Shown here one piece after another: positions 34,908-43,667 of a DNA stretch of 64,000 nt (within the stretch, counting starts at the first letter, position 1; each line of letters begins with the position of its first letter). Source of the DNA: JBBDLF01 sp040879025. Its GTDB lineage: Bacteria; Pseudomonadota; Gammaproteobacteria; Pseudomonadales; Pseudohongiellaceae. The position numbers were made by a program, and so were the translations under genes. The stretch lies in assembly GCA_040879025.1 (NCBI GenBank), contig JBBDLF010000029.1:26435-90434 (forward strand), read 5' to 3'. Below the pieces are notes generated by a model, which saw only the letters and a program-made list of their open reading frames with translations, did no database searches and was not told the origin of the DNA.

Positions 34908-35366
34908 ATGGCCGACAGCCCGCTCAAAATACAAATCAGCGAAGCCAGCAAGGACGCCATGCGCGCCCGCGACAAGGAGCGCCTGGGAACCCTTCGCCTG
35001 GCCCTTTCCGAGATCAAGCGCATTGAAGTGGATGAACGGGTTGACCTCGACGATGCCCGCATTATCACCATTCTTGACAAGATGGTAAAACAGCGGCGTG
35101 AGTCCATCAGGCAATTTGAAGCCGGCGGACGACCGGAACTTGCCGCGAAGGAAGAGCAGGAAATCAGCGTTCTGCAGGAATTTCTGCCCCAGGCCCTCAG
35201 CGAATCCGAACTGGATGCTATAGTTAAAGCGGCGGTCACCGAGACCGGCGCCGAGTCGATCAGGGACATGGGCAAGGTAATGGCTGTGGTCAAGCCACAG
35301 GTTGCCGGCCGCGCTGACATGGCGGTGGTCAGCAGCCGCATCAAAGAGATGCTTGTTGGCACGTAG
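34908..35366 (+). CDS. GatB/YqeY domain-containing protein
   Basis: 152-aa helical protein of the YqeY family, related to the tail domain of the amidotransferase GatB; it may bind tRNA but its role is unproven. Typical features: DAMRARDKERLGTLRLALSEIK and QFEAGGRPELAAKEEQEISVLQEFLP. It sits between rpsU and dnaG in many gammaproteobacteria. Confidence 0.92.
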   Translation: MADSPLKIQISEASKDAMRARDKERLGTLRLALSEIKRIEVDERVDLDDARIITILDKMVKQRRESIRQFEAGGRPELAAKEEQEISVLQEFLPQALSESELDAIVKAAVTETGAESIRDMGKVMAVVKPQVAGRADMAVVSSRIKEMLVGT

Positions 35367-35520
35367 CCTCAGTACCGGAGAGCCAGCGTTATCCCCGAGG
35401 TACCGGCCAAGGGTTTTGAGTGACCGCTGACTGAAAGTTAAGGGCACTGAAGGTACTGGGATATACTGCTCCGATACTCCCGACTTCAACAACCAGTACG
35501 CCAACCAATAGCCGCAGCCA

Positions 35521-37374
35521 ATGGCAGGATTGATTCCTCAAGCCTTTATCGATGATCTGCTAAGTCGGTCAGATATTGTCGATGTGATCGACAAGCGCGT
35601 GAAACTGCGCAAGACCGGTCGCAACTACAGCGCCCTGTGTCCTTTTCACCAGGAAAAAACCCCTTCGTTCAGTGTCGATCCCGACAAGCAATTCTATTAC
35701 TGTTTCGGCTGTGGCGCGGGCGGTAATGTCATTGGCTTCGTGATGAACTTCGATCATCTCGACTTCCCCGAGTCGGTGGAACGGCTGGCCACGGACCATG
35801 GCCTGGAGGTACCGCGGGAGGAGAACCGGGCCACGGCAAAGCGCCAGTCGGAAAATGCTCCGCTGCTCAGCGGCCTGGAACGCGCAGGCAAGTTCTACCA
35901 GTACCAGCTACGGCAGCATGCCTCCCGCGGTCAAGCCGTTGATTACCTCAAGTCCCGCGGCGTGAGCGGTGAGATCGCCCGGCAGTTTATGCTCGGTTTC
36001 GCCCCGCCCGGTTGGGATAATCTGTTGTCCACACTGGGCAAAACTCCCGAGACGACCAAGGCTTTGTTCAAGGCGGGGCTATTGATCGAGAAAGACAAGC
36101 ACCCAGACCAGCACGACGCGCCGGCAAATGCCAACTCACACTATTATGACCGCTTTCGCGACCGCATTATCTTTCCGATTCGTGACAACCGGGGCCGGGT
36201 CATCGCTTTTGGCGGCAGGGTGCTGGGGGACGGCAAGCCCAAGTACCTGAATTCCCCCGAGACTCCCGTTTTTCATAAAGGCCGCGAACTTTATGGGTTT
36301 TACGAAGCGCGCCAGGCCGGCGGCAAACTGGAACGTGTGCTGATTGTTGAAGGCTATATGGACGTAATCGCCCTCGCCCAGATGGGGATTCATAACGCGA
36401 TGGCGACCCTGGGCACAGCCACCAGCGCCGACCATCTGAAGCGATTGTTTCGCCTGGTTTCGGAGATCGTTTTCTGCTTTGATGGGGACGACGCCGGCCG
36501 CGCCGCCGCCTGGCGGGCACTGCAAATCGCACTGCCGCTGATGCAGGACGGCCGCCGTCTGCGTTTTCTGTTTCTGCCTGAAGGTGAAGATCCGGACAGC
36601 CTGGTGCGGAAGATTGGCAAGGAAAAATTCGTCGCCAAACTCGACGCCGCGGTTCCGTTGGAGGATTTCTTCTTCGAGAAACTGTTCCAGGGCCTGGACC
36701 CGCGTTCCATCGAAGGCCGGGCGAGGCTGGCCAGTCTCGCCAAACCCCTGATCAAACAACTGCCCAAAGGCATTTACGGGCAACTGATGGTGGATCGGCT
36801 GGCCGAGCATCTGGGATTGTCCAGGGAATCTTTGAAAAACCTGCTGGAATCGGCTCCGGATGCGGCGGAGCCCTCCCCTTATGGTTCCGTGCCCCCCTCA
36901 CCTTCTGACGCAGCCTACAGTGGCGACGCATGGATGGCGGACCGCAACCGCCGGCCACGAAATGACGGAAGAATGAATAGAACTTCGGTGCGGACGGTCT
37001 TTAGAAAACCTGCAAGTCTGCAGGCAATAGACTTGCTTCTGGTGAGGCCGGAGATTGCCCAAGCTGTCACGCAGGACCTGGCCCCTTTGCGGACAGCGCA
37101 CGACGAAGCAACCAGGCTGTTGTTATCGCTTATTGATTTGGCTCACCGGAACCCCAATATTGAAACCTACACATTGCTGGGCTACTGCTACGGATCGACC
37201 CTTGGGGGACAGCTCACCCAGTTGATGAAAGATGAAAAGATCACCCCCGCCGAGGGTATGGAAAGGGAGTTCGTCGAAATTATCGACAATATGTTGTCGG
37301 AAAGTCATCGTCGACTGAGCTCCGCCAGAATTCTCGATGAACTGAAAAGCAAGTTCGAGCCAGGAACCCGGTAG
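35521..37374 (+). CDS. dnaG: DNA primase
   Basis: Synthesises RNA primers at the replication fork. 617 aa. N-terminal zinc-binding domain with CPFHQEKTPSFSV and FYYCFGCGAGGNVIGF (CHC2); TOPRIM core with VEGYMDVIALAQMG (~280-293) and FCFDGDDAGRAAAWRA; C-terminal helicase-binding domain after a low-complexity linker around residues 440-490. A 154-nt gap precedes it; TATACT at 35462-35467 could be an internal -10. A short CCGG hairpin with TTTTTT follows at the stop. Confidence 0.96.
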   Translation: MAGLIPQAFIDDLLSRSDIVDVIDKRVKLRKTGRNYSALCPFHQEKTPSFSVDPDKQFYYCFGCGAGGNVIGFVMNFDHLDFPESVERLATDHGLEVPREENRATAKRQSENAPLLSGLERAGKFYQYQLRQHASRGQAVDYLKSRGVSGEIARQFMLGFAPPGWDNLLSTLGKTPETTKALFKAGLLIEKDKHPDQHDAPANANSHYYDRFRDRIIFPIRDNRGRVIAFGGRVLGDGKPKYLNSPETPVFHKGRELYGFYEARQAGGKLERVLIVEGYMDVIALAQMGIHNAMATLGTATSADHLKRLFRLVSEIVFCFDGDDAGRAAAWRALQIALPLMQDGRRLRFLFLPEGEDPDSLVRKIGKEKFVAKLDAAVPLEDFFFEKLFQGLDPRSIEGRARLASLAKPLIKQLPKGIYGQLMVDRLAEHLGLSRESLKNLLESAPDAAEPSPYGSVPPSPSDAAYSGDAWMADRNRRPRNDGRMNRTSVRTVFRKPASLQAIDLLLVRPEIAQAVTQDLAPLRTAHDEATRLLLSLIDLAHRNPNIETYTLLGYCYGSTLGGQLTQLMKDEKITPAEGMEREFVEIIDNMLSESHRRLSSARILDELKSKFEPGTR

Positions 37375-37458
37375 ATCCGGTCTTTTTTGAAGAAATGCGA
37401 TGGACCGCCCAAGGGACGTGACCGGGGAAAATCATATACTTTCCGGCCGATAACCCTT

Positions 37459-37464
37459 TATAAT
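37459..37464 (+). promoter_or_regulatory. Candidate -10 element for rpoD
   Basis: Perfect TATAAT in TTTATAATGCC, 42 nt before the rpoD ATG, in the 132-nt dnaG-rpoD gap. No -35 is convincing (ATACTT at 37436-37441 with 17-nt spacing). An extra promoter before rpoD would match the known internal promoters of this operon. Confidence 0.4.
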
Positions 37465-37506
37465 GCCCGGCTATTTTTTTGATACTCACTACCGCGATGG
37501 GAACTC

Positions 37507-39423
37507 ATGCCTGATTCTATAACACCGCAATCCAGTCTTAAATCCTTGATAGCCAAAGGGAAGGAGCAAAGCTACCTGACCTATGCCGAGGTCAATGATC
37601 ACCTGCCCGAATCCATTTCCGACCCGGATCAGGTGGAAGACATCATCCAGATGATCAACGACATGGGCATCAAGGTGTTCGAGACCGCACCCGATAACGA
37701 TGCCTTGTTGATGGGTGACGACAATGACGTGAGCACCGACGAGGTGGCCGCGGCGGAAGCTGCCGCCGCACTGGCCGCCGTGGAGAACGATGCCGGCCGC
37801 ACCACTGACCCGGTACGCATGTATATGCGTGAAATGGGCACCGTGGAGTTGCTGACCCGCGAGGGCGAAATTGTTATTGCCAAGCGCATCGAGGAAGGCC
37901 TGCGTGAATTGATGAAGGCCATGGCACATTTTCCCGGTACCGTGGAGCACGTGCTCAATGAGTACGCACTGATTGAAGCTGAGGAACGCCGCCTGAACGA
38001 ACTCATCACCGGCTATCTGGAACCCAGCGAAGAAGAGATAGCCCCGTTCGGCGAGACAGCGCAGCAAACCGAGACTTCGAGCAGCCCCGCCAAATCAGGT
38101 GCGGCCGGGGGCCCGGATGCCAGCAAGGGCGGTTCCGCCAAAACGGCATCGAACAGTGACGATGATGATGATAATGACTTGTCAACTGATGATGACGATG
38201 AGACCAACACCGGGCCGGATCCAGAGGAAGCCAGAATTCGCTTCAACGCGCTGCGCGAACAGTTTGAACTGGCATCCGCGGCGGTAGCCAAACACGGCCG
38301 TTCCGACAAACGCGCCACCGAAGAACTGGACAAACTGGGCGACCTGTTCAAGTGTTTCAAACTGACTCCGCGTCAGTTCGAACCGCTACTGGCCCATATC
38401 CGCGCCGTGCTGAATCGTCTGCGTCGCCATGAACGTCAGGTGATGACGCTGGCTGTGCGCAGCGCCAAAATGCCGCGCAAGACTTTCATTACCACCTTCC
38501 CCGGTAACGAAATCAATGACAAATGGCTGGACCAGCATATCAAGGCGAAGGAACCGTATTCGGAACTGCTGGTCAATGTGAAAGGCGACGTGCTGCGCGC
38601 CCAGAAAAAACTGCGTCTGCTGCAAGAGGAATACGGCCTGACCATCGCCGAGATCAAGGACATCAATCGACAGATGTCCATCGGCGAAGCCAAGTCCCGC
38701 CGCGCCAAGAAGGAAATGGTGGAAGCCAACCTGCGCCTTGTGATTTCCATCGCCAAGAAATACACCAACCGCGGCCTGCAGTTTCTCGACCTGATTCAGG
38801 AAGGCAACATTGGCCTGATGAAAGCGGTGGACAAGTTTGAATACCGCCGCGGTTACAAGTTCTCCACGTATGCCACGTGGTGGATTCGCCAGGCGATCAC
38901 GCGATCCATTGCCGACCAGGCGCGCACCATTCGTATTCCGGTGCATATGATTGAGACCATCAACAAGCTCAACCGTATATCCCGCCAGATGGTGCACGAA
39001 AAAGGCCGTGAACCCACGCCCGAGGAACTGGGTGAGCGCATGGAAATGAGCGAGGAAAAAGTGCGCCGTGTACTCAAGATTGCGAAAGAGCCGATTTCCA
39101 TGGAAACTCCCATCGGCGATGACGAAGATTCGCACCTGGGCGATTTTATCGAGGATATTTCGGTGGACTCACCGGTGGATTCCTCCATCGACGAAGGTTT
39201 GCGAGAAGCCACCCGCGAAGTGCTGGGCAGCCTTACCGCCCGCGAGGCCAAAGTGCTGAGAATGCGCTTCGGCATCGACATGAACACCGACCATACTCTC
39301 GAGGAAGTGGGCAAGCAGTTTGATGTAACCCGCGAGCGCATTCGGCAGATAGAGGCGAAGGCGCTGCGCAAGTTGCGGCATCCGTCCCGGTCTGACCACT
39401 TGCGTAGTTTCCTGGACGAATAA
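37507..39423 (+). CDS. rpoD: RNA polymerase sigma factor RpoD (sigma-70)
   Basis: Housekeeping sigma factor, 638 aa. Region 1.1 (residues ~5-80, SSLKSLIAKGKEQSYLTYAEVNDHLP), region 1.2 (DPVRMYMREMGTVELLTREGE), a non-conserved region with a strongly acidic stretch at ~217-240, then region 2 (RLVISIAKKYTNRGLQFLDL, YATWWIRQAITRSIADQ), region 3 and region 4.2 (VTRERIRQIEAKALRKLRHP). Terminal gene of rpsU-yqeY-dnaG-rpoD, followed by a strong terminator. Confidence 0.97.
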   Translation: MPDSITPQSSLKSLIAKGKEQSYLTYAEVNDHLPESISDPDQVEDIIQMINDMGIKVFETAPDNDALLMGDDNDVSTDEVAAAEAAAALAAVENDAGRTTDPVRMYMREMGTVELLTREGEIVIAKRIEEGLRELMKAMAHFPGTVEHVLNEYALIEAEERRLNELITGYLEPSEEEIAPFGETAQQTETSSSPAKSGAAGGPDASKGGSAKTASNSDDDDDNDLSTDDDDETNTGPDPEEARIRFNALREQFELASAAVAKHGRSDKRATEELDKLGDLFKCFKLTPRQFEPLLAHIRAVLNRLRRHERQVMTLAVRSAKMPRKTFITTFPGNEINDKWLDQHIKAKEPYSELLVNVKGDVLRAQKKLRLLQEEYGLTIAEIKDINRQMSIGEAKSRRAKKEMVEANLRLVISIAKKYTNRGLQFLDLIQEGNIGLMKAVDKFEYRRGYKFSTYATWWIRQAITRSIADQARTIRIPVHMIETINKLNRISRQMVHEKGREPTPEELGERMEMSEEKVRRVLKIAKEPISMETPIGDDEDSHLGDFIEDISVDSPVDSSIDEGLREATREVLGSLTAREAKVLRMRFGIDMNTDHTLEEVGKQFDVTRERIRQIEAKALRKLRHPSRSDHLRSFLDE

Positions 39424-39431
39424 GCCGGATC

Positions 39432-39457
39432 GGAAAGGATGAGAGGAAAGGATGAGA
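39432..39457 (+). repeat. Perfect tandem duplication of 13 bp after rpoD
   Basis: GGAAAGGATGAGA at 39432-39444 and again at 39445-39457, between the rpoD stop and its terminator. Looks like a recent slippage duplication. Confidence 0.85.
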
Positions 39458-39485
39458 AAGGCGCGACTATCGCGCCTTTTTTTTG
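39457..39485 (+). terminator. Rho-independent terminator of rpoD
   Basis: AAAGGCGCGA (39457-39466), loop CTA, TCGCGCCTTT (39470-39479), continuing into a T run to about 39484. A 10-bp stem with a U-tract is a textbook intrinsic terminator. Confidence 0.9.
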
Positions 39486-39602
39486 CTTCCTCTACCAGAG
39501 CAGGATCAGCGCGGCGGAATTTCCTTAAGCTTCGATTCAGGTTCATTGCGATAGCCTACCACATAACGCTGATCATACGGGCCACCAATGAGAGACAAGC
39601 CA

Positions 39603-40202
39603 ATGAAATTCAACATATTAATGACTGTCTGTATCCTGTGCCTGCTTTCCCACGGGGCGACCGCCGATGAGGAAGAAGAAAAGGAACGTCAACGCCGTAA
39701 CCACAATTTAAACTGGTCCTACCTCGAGGCCAGCGACCTCACTTACGATATGGACTTCGGGGGTATCGATGTGGAACCCGATGGTTACAGACTGAAACTG
39801 GCTCTGGAGCTGGGTGACAGCTTGTTTGCGATTGTGGATCGCGGACGCGCGGAAGGCAGTTTCGCCGGCAACGACTACGATTTTGACACGGAAGGCTACG
39901 GTCTTGGCTTCCACGGCGATTCCTGGTTTATCTCCTACAGCCGAAATAACTGGGAGATCGGCCAGGCCGAATTCGATGTGGATACCACGCGGCTCGGATT
40001 TCGCAACAGATGGACGGACAAGCTCGAGTTCAATGCCAGCTACTCCTGGAACCATGTCAGAGGGGTGGATAACGAGGATGGCTTCCAGCTGGGATTCGCT
40101 TATGAGTTGTGGCATGACTTCAATCTGACCGCCGGGTACGAAACCATCGGCGGTCATCTTGACATCGACCAATACTCATTCGGGGTACGCCTCGACTTCT
40201 GA
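39603..40202 (+). CDS. Predicted small outer-membrane beta-barrel protein
   Basis: 199 aa from ATG 39603 (MKFNILMTVCILCLLSHGATA, signal peptide). The mature protein starts with a charged EEEEKERQRR stretch, then alternating hydrophobic/polar strands rich in Tyr, Trp and Gly (WSYLEASDLTYDMDF, YGLGFHGDSWFISYSRNNW, LEFNASYSWNHVRG, QYSFGVRLDF) and a C-terminal Phe, as expected for an 8-stranded barrel. No family or ligand is recognised. Monocistronic between the rpoD terminator and a convergent cytochrome gene. Confidence 0.65.
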   Translation: MKFNILMTVCILCLLSHGATADEEEEKERQRRNHNLNWSYLEASDLTYDMDFGGIDVEPDGYRLKLALELGDSLFAIVDRGRAEGSFAGNDYDFDTEGYGLGFHGDSWFISYSRNNWEIGQAEFDVDTTRLGFRNRWTDKLEFNASYSWNHVRGVDNEDGFQLGFAYELWHDFNLTAGYETIGGHLDIDQYSFGVRLDF

Positions 40203-40301
40203 CACGGCAAGCGGGGCGGTTATAACTTAACGCTTGAAGCTATCCACATATATCGGGCGACCAGATTGTCAAGTTCTGACGGTCCCCCTTCACCATCCAC
40301 T

Positions 40302-40835
40302 TCAGTTTTCGTTCACGCAACGGGGATCCTGGGCCTGTACCGCCATGATCTGCTCCCGGGTAAACGGTATCGGCGCGCAGCCATGATCGTTACTGCAGAC
40401 GAGATCCCATTCGGGCCGGGCCAACTGGTGGCAACCCATGCAACTGCCACTGCGGTTCTCCACCTCGGCTCCGCCGCGGGCGGCTATGGTGGTGCCATCC
40501 GCGGAGACATTCAGCATGAAAAATTCCCAGTCATTGGTGGCGGGGTTCCAACCCTCCTGATGCTTGATCATCACTTCGTTGGGGACCATGGAAATGACCG
40601 AGCCGGCGGGATACTTGCCACCCTCCGCGGAGGTGGCGACTGAAAGCGTTGCTTCGATGTCGCCCAACAGGTTTTCCACGAAAAAGGTCGTGCTTTCAGC
40701 CTTGGTCATCTCCGTCAGGCATTTGAAGGTGTCATCGGAGACGGCGAGTTGCTTGTCGTTTTCGGCAGAATTACTCTGGCCCATGGCCAGCAGGGGAAGT
40801 AACAGTATGAAGGGCTTTATTCTTATGTTCATCAT
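40302..40835 (-). CDS. Cytochrome P460-like c-type heme protein
   Basis: 177 aa with a signal peptide (MMNIRIKPFILLLPLLAMGQSNS). The core YPAGSVISMVPNEVMIKHQEG, WEFFMLNVSADG and CMGCHQLA resembles cytochrome P460 family proteins, with one CxxCH heme-c motif near the C-terminus (~residues 140-144). P460 cytochromes oxidise hydroxylamine or bind small N-oxides; here the activity is only inferred, and the P460 Lys crosslink cannot be judged. Lies 89 nt downstream of the hybrid kinase on the same strand. Confidence 0.6.
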   Translation of the reverse strand: MMNIRIKPFILLLPLLAMGQSNSAENDKQLAVSDDTFKCLTEMTKAESTTFFVENLLGDIEATLSVATSAEGGKYPAGSVISMVPNEVMIKHQEGWNPATNDWEFFMLNVSADGTTIAARGGAEVENRSGSCMGCHQLARPEWDLVCSNDHGCAPIPFTREQIMAVQAQDPRCVNEN

Positions 40836-40877
40836 GGGGTATTCTCATTAGTTGTTGTATTTGGTACCGCACAGTCC

Positions 40878-40909
40878 ACTACAAGACCTCACAACTACAA
40901 GACCTCACA
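40878..40909. repeat. Perfect tandem duplication of 16 bp
   Basis: ACTACAAGACCTCACA at 40878-40893 and 40894-40909, between the hybrid kinase stop and the P460-like gene start. Confidence 0.9.
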
Positions 40910-40924
40910 GCAGCACTGATACTT

Positions 40925-43186
40925 TCAGGAAGCGGCTTTGCTCAGCATGGAATTGATCATTCCAGGGAGTTTTTCGGTGTCGTAGGGTTTGGCGATGCAG
41001 ACAACATTACCGATCCCCGCAATCTGGTCCTTGAGCGGTTTTTCGATATAGCCTGTGGCCAGCAAGATTGGTACATCGGGATTATCACTCAGAATCTTTT
41101 CCGCAAGTTCAATGCCGGTCATGCCTCCCGGCATGATGATGTCGGAAAACACCAAATCGATATCCGGATGCATATTGAATTGCTCCAGTCCGGCCGACCC
41201 GTTGCTGGCAGTCAACACGTTAAACCCTGCCTCCATCAGCATCTGACAGGCGATGTCTCTGACTCCGTGATCATCCTCGACCACCAGTACCGTGCCATCG
41301 TAGCGAGCAACAGCCGTGGTGGTTTCCTTGCGCTCCTCCGCCTTGATACCCCTGGTAGCCACCGCCGGAAGATGAATTGTAAAAATGGACCCTTTTCCTT
41401 CCTCGCTCTGCACGATGATATCGCCACCTGACTGCTGAATGAAACCATAGGCTGTACTGAGCCCGAAGCCGGAACCTTCGCCGCGGGGTTTGGTGGTAAA
41501 GAAAGGGTCGAATATCTTGCCTTGAATCGATCTCGGGATACCCGCGCCGGTATCGGTAATTGTCAGGTAGACGTACTTGCCGGGTCCATGGACCAGTTCA
41601 GTTGACGAATCGCCTGACTCCCGCAGGCTGTCATGACTGGCAATAATCACCGTACCTCCATCCGGCATGGCATCGCTTGCGTTCAGGCAAATATTCAGAA
41701 TGACATTTTCCAAGCGAGTGCGATCGATCATCACACCACAGTTTTTACCGGTAAGATTGAGTACGATTTCTATCTCCTCGCCCAGGGTGCGTTTCAGAAA
41801 ATCCTGCATGTCCAGCAAGATGGCGTTCAGGTCCTCCGGCGCGCTTTGCAATGCCTGCTCGCTGGAAAAGCTCAGCAGGCGATTGTTCATTTCGGCGCCC
41901 CGCTTCGCCGCGCTCATGATTTTCTCGATTAAACGGGCCTCGTTTTTATCGTCCGCGGCGGAAAGCCGTCGTTTGAGAAATTGAAGATTTCCCATGATGA
42001 CAGTCAACAGATTATTGAAGTCATGGGCCACACCGCCGGTTATGCGCCCAATCGCTTCCATTTTCTGCGCCTGCAGCAGCTTGGCTTCCATTTCTATCTG
42101 CTTGGTCATATCAAAAAAACTGACAACCGCGCCGATGAACTTTTCATGTTTGATGATCGGCCGGCAGGAAAAATTTACCGGAAGCACCAAATTGCCCTTT
42201 CCAAAAAAATTACCCTTCATGTTCTCAATCGATCTGGCGTCATGAAAACAATCACTAATGGAATTTCGGACTGTGTTCTCCTGTTGGTGATCCCGGCTGT
42301 CGCGGCAAACAAGCCCGAGTGCATCCTGACCCAGAACGTCCTCCTCCTTGAAATTCAACAGCTTCAATGCCATGGAGTTTACAAACGTGACTCTTCGTTG
42401 TTTGTTGGTTCCAAAAATGCCCTCGCCGGCAGCGTCCAACAGCAACAGTTTTTCCTCGACGGCTTGTTCCAACCTGACATCAGTTTGCTTTTTCTCGGCC
42501 AGCAAGGCCTTTTCGCGTTTTATATGCCGAAGCAGCTCCGACTCTTTACGCTTGAGTTCATCTCTCTCCTGTAGCAATGAGTCGCCGAGTAACCGGTTTT
42601 GAAGCTTCAGTGCTATGCCCAGGTTCAAGTCATTACCGATTCTGGCGGCAACTACCGCGAGCAATGCGCCATACACTGTCAACGCAACGGCCAGTTGAAT
42701 ATCCTGTTCTGTCCCCAGATAGACAAGAAGTGCCACATGCAGGGCGATGGTGGGCAGCAACAGACTCAAAAACAGTTTGCGCAGTATCGCAAAATTAGCC
42801 ACCGCGCCGGCCAACACAGCACACGGCCACAGAATTATCGCTCCCTTCGGAGGCTCTATCGAGCCAATGGGCATGATCGTCCAGGTGCTTCCCCATAGCA
42901 GTCCCGATACGAGGGCGCTCAGCACTAAAAATCCGGCTCTCGAATCCGGCCCACCGTAATCGATTCTGTTCTTCAGATAACCGGCTACAAGTAACCGAAT
43001 TGAGCTTGTTATGAGGACAACAGCATACCAGGCATAAATCAGCGGTGAGTAGTTTCCGGTGACCAGCAATACAAAGGCAAAAAGTATGGTGGCTGCAAGA
43101 ATATCCACCAACAGGGTCAATGGCAGCAACCCAAAAATCGTATTGACTTGCTCGCGGTAAATATCGCGGGGATTCAGGTCGACCAT
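40925..43186 (-). CDS. Hybrid sensor histidine kinase with receiver domain
   Basis: 753 aa inner-membrane signalling protein. Residues ~15-195 contain about six hydrophobic segments (e.g. LTLLVDILAATILFAFVLLV) with little periplasmic sequence; a coiled coil follows (~200-255), then a PAS domain (~260-375, LLLDAAGEGIFGTNKQRRV), a HisKA-type dimer helix with phospho-acceptor His in GGVAHDFNNLLTVI (~395), an HATPase domain (NICLNASDAMPDGG, DTGAGIP, GSGFGLSTAYG) and a C-terminal receiver (~630-745) with Asp in LVFSDIIMPGG. The H-box form GVAHDFNN belongs to the HPK4 group. No HPt or output regulator is encoded nearby; the P460-like gene downstream may be cotranscribed. Confidence 0.9.
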   Translation of the reverse strand: MVDLNPRDIYREQVNTIFGLLPLTLLVDILAATILFAFVLLVTGNYSPLIYAWYAVVLITSSIRLLVAGYLKNRIDYGGPDSRAGFLVLSALVSGLLWGSTWTIMPIGSIEPPKGAIILWPCAVLAGAVANFAILRKLFLSLLLPTIALHVALLVYLGTEQDIQLAVALTVYGALLAVVAARIGNDLNLGIALKLQNRLLGDSLLQERDELKRKESELLRHIKREKALLAEKKQTDVRLEQAVEEKLLLLDAAGEGIFGTNKQRRVTFVNSMALKLLNFKEEDVLGQDALGLVCRDSRDHQQENTVRNSISDCFHDARSIENMKGNFFGKGNLVLPVNFSCRPIIKHEKFIGAVVSFFDMTKQIEMEAKLLQAQKMEAIGRITGGVAHDFNNLLTVIMGNLQFLKRRLSAADDKNEARLIEKIMSAAKRGAEMNNRLLSFSSEQALQSAPEDLNAILLDMQDFLKRTLGEEIEIVLNLTGKNCGVMIDRTRLENVILNICLNASDAMPDGGTVIIASHDSLRESGDSSTELVHGPGKYVYLTITDTGAGIPRSIQGKIFDPFFTTKPRGEGSGFGLSTAYGFIQQSGGDIIVQSEEGKGSIFTIHLPAVATRGIKAEERKETTTAVARYDGTVLVVEDDHGVRDIACQMLMEAGFNVLTASNGSAGLEQFNMHPDIDLVFSDIIMPGGMTGIELAEKILSDNPDVPILLATGYIEKPLKDQIAGIGNVVCIAKPYDTEKLPGMINSMLSKAAS

Positions 43187-43442
43187 GGCTTCGACTTCGT
43201 CATTCTGGCGGATTCAGTGCTTCGCCCGCGGAACCGGTAAAATCACAGAGGAAGGATATGCTTAAATTTTCAGGAATACCAGATCCGCCGCCCACGGGGT
43301 GGCGCTCGAAAGTGCCATGCCTTGCCGCCCGGTCTGGCTCTCTGCCCGGGATGACAGGCGGAAAATGCCTCTGCAGAGGGGGGCGACACCTAGTAAGATG
43401 GCTCCATCAGCCTTATAATTAGCGCCCTTTTCGCTGGTCAGC
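43187..43442 (+). promoter_or_regulatory. Upstream region of tRNA-Ile2 with candidate -10
   Basis: This 256-bp gap separates the kinase from the tRNA. TATAAT at 43414-43419 lies 24 nt before the tRNA 5' end and is a plausible -10; TAGTAA at 43391-43396 is a poor -35 at 17-nt spacing. The sequence AGCGCCC after the -10 is GC-rich as in stringently controlled promoters. Nothing else is clear. Confidence 0.4.
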
Positions 43443-43519
43443 GGGCCTATAACTCAGTTGGTTAGAGTAGCGGACTCATAATCCGTTTGTCCCTGGTTCG
43501 AGTCCAGGTGGGCCCACCA
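43443..43519 (+). tRNA. tRNA-Ile2 (CAU anticodon, lysidine type)
   Basis: 77 nt including encoded CCA. All arms fold: acceptor G1-C72 to A7-T66 with one U6-G67 wobble, D stem 43452-43455/43465-43468, anticodon stem GCGGA/TCCGT with loop CTCATAA (anticodon CAT), and T arm CCTGG/CCAGG with loop TTCGAGT. A CAT anticodon could be Met, but C4-G69 and C5-G68 are the TilS lysidine-synthase determinants and the T arm resembles Ile2 rather than elongator Met. Hence it should read AUA after lysidine modification. Confidence 0.9.
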
Positions 43520-43524
43520 ATTAA

Positions 43525-43545
43525 ATCAGTAACTTACTGATCTTT
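43525..43545 (+). terminator. Weak hairpin after tRNA-Ile2
   Basis: ATCAGT (43525-43530), loop AACTT, ACTGAT (43536-43541), then CTTT. A 6-bp AT-rich stem with a short T run; possible terminator for the tRNA. The rest of the gap to 43667 shows no gene. Confidence 0.4.
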
Positions 43546-43667
43546 AGCCCTTGTCATAAAGCCTTGTGTGTGAGTTTTGCGCGAGGCTAAAAATTAGTCG
43601 TATACGTCCAACAAGGGACCACGAGCCGAACGAATTGCGGCCTGACCAAAGGTGCCTGTAGTCCTCC

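Noticed and set aside
43258..43422. 54-codon plus-strand frame before tRNA-Ile2 with AGGAAGG upstream
   Set aside because: Composition is Gly/Arg/Cys/Pro-rich without motif, and the frame ends inside the probable tRNA promoter; judged chance.
43443..43519. Reading the CAT-anticodon tRNA as elongator tRNA-Met
   Set aside because: C4-G69 and C5-G68 pairs and the T arm match the lysidine-modified Ile2 tRNA rather than elongator Met.
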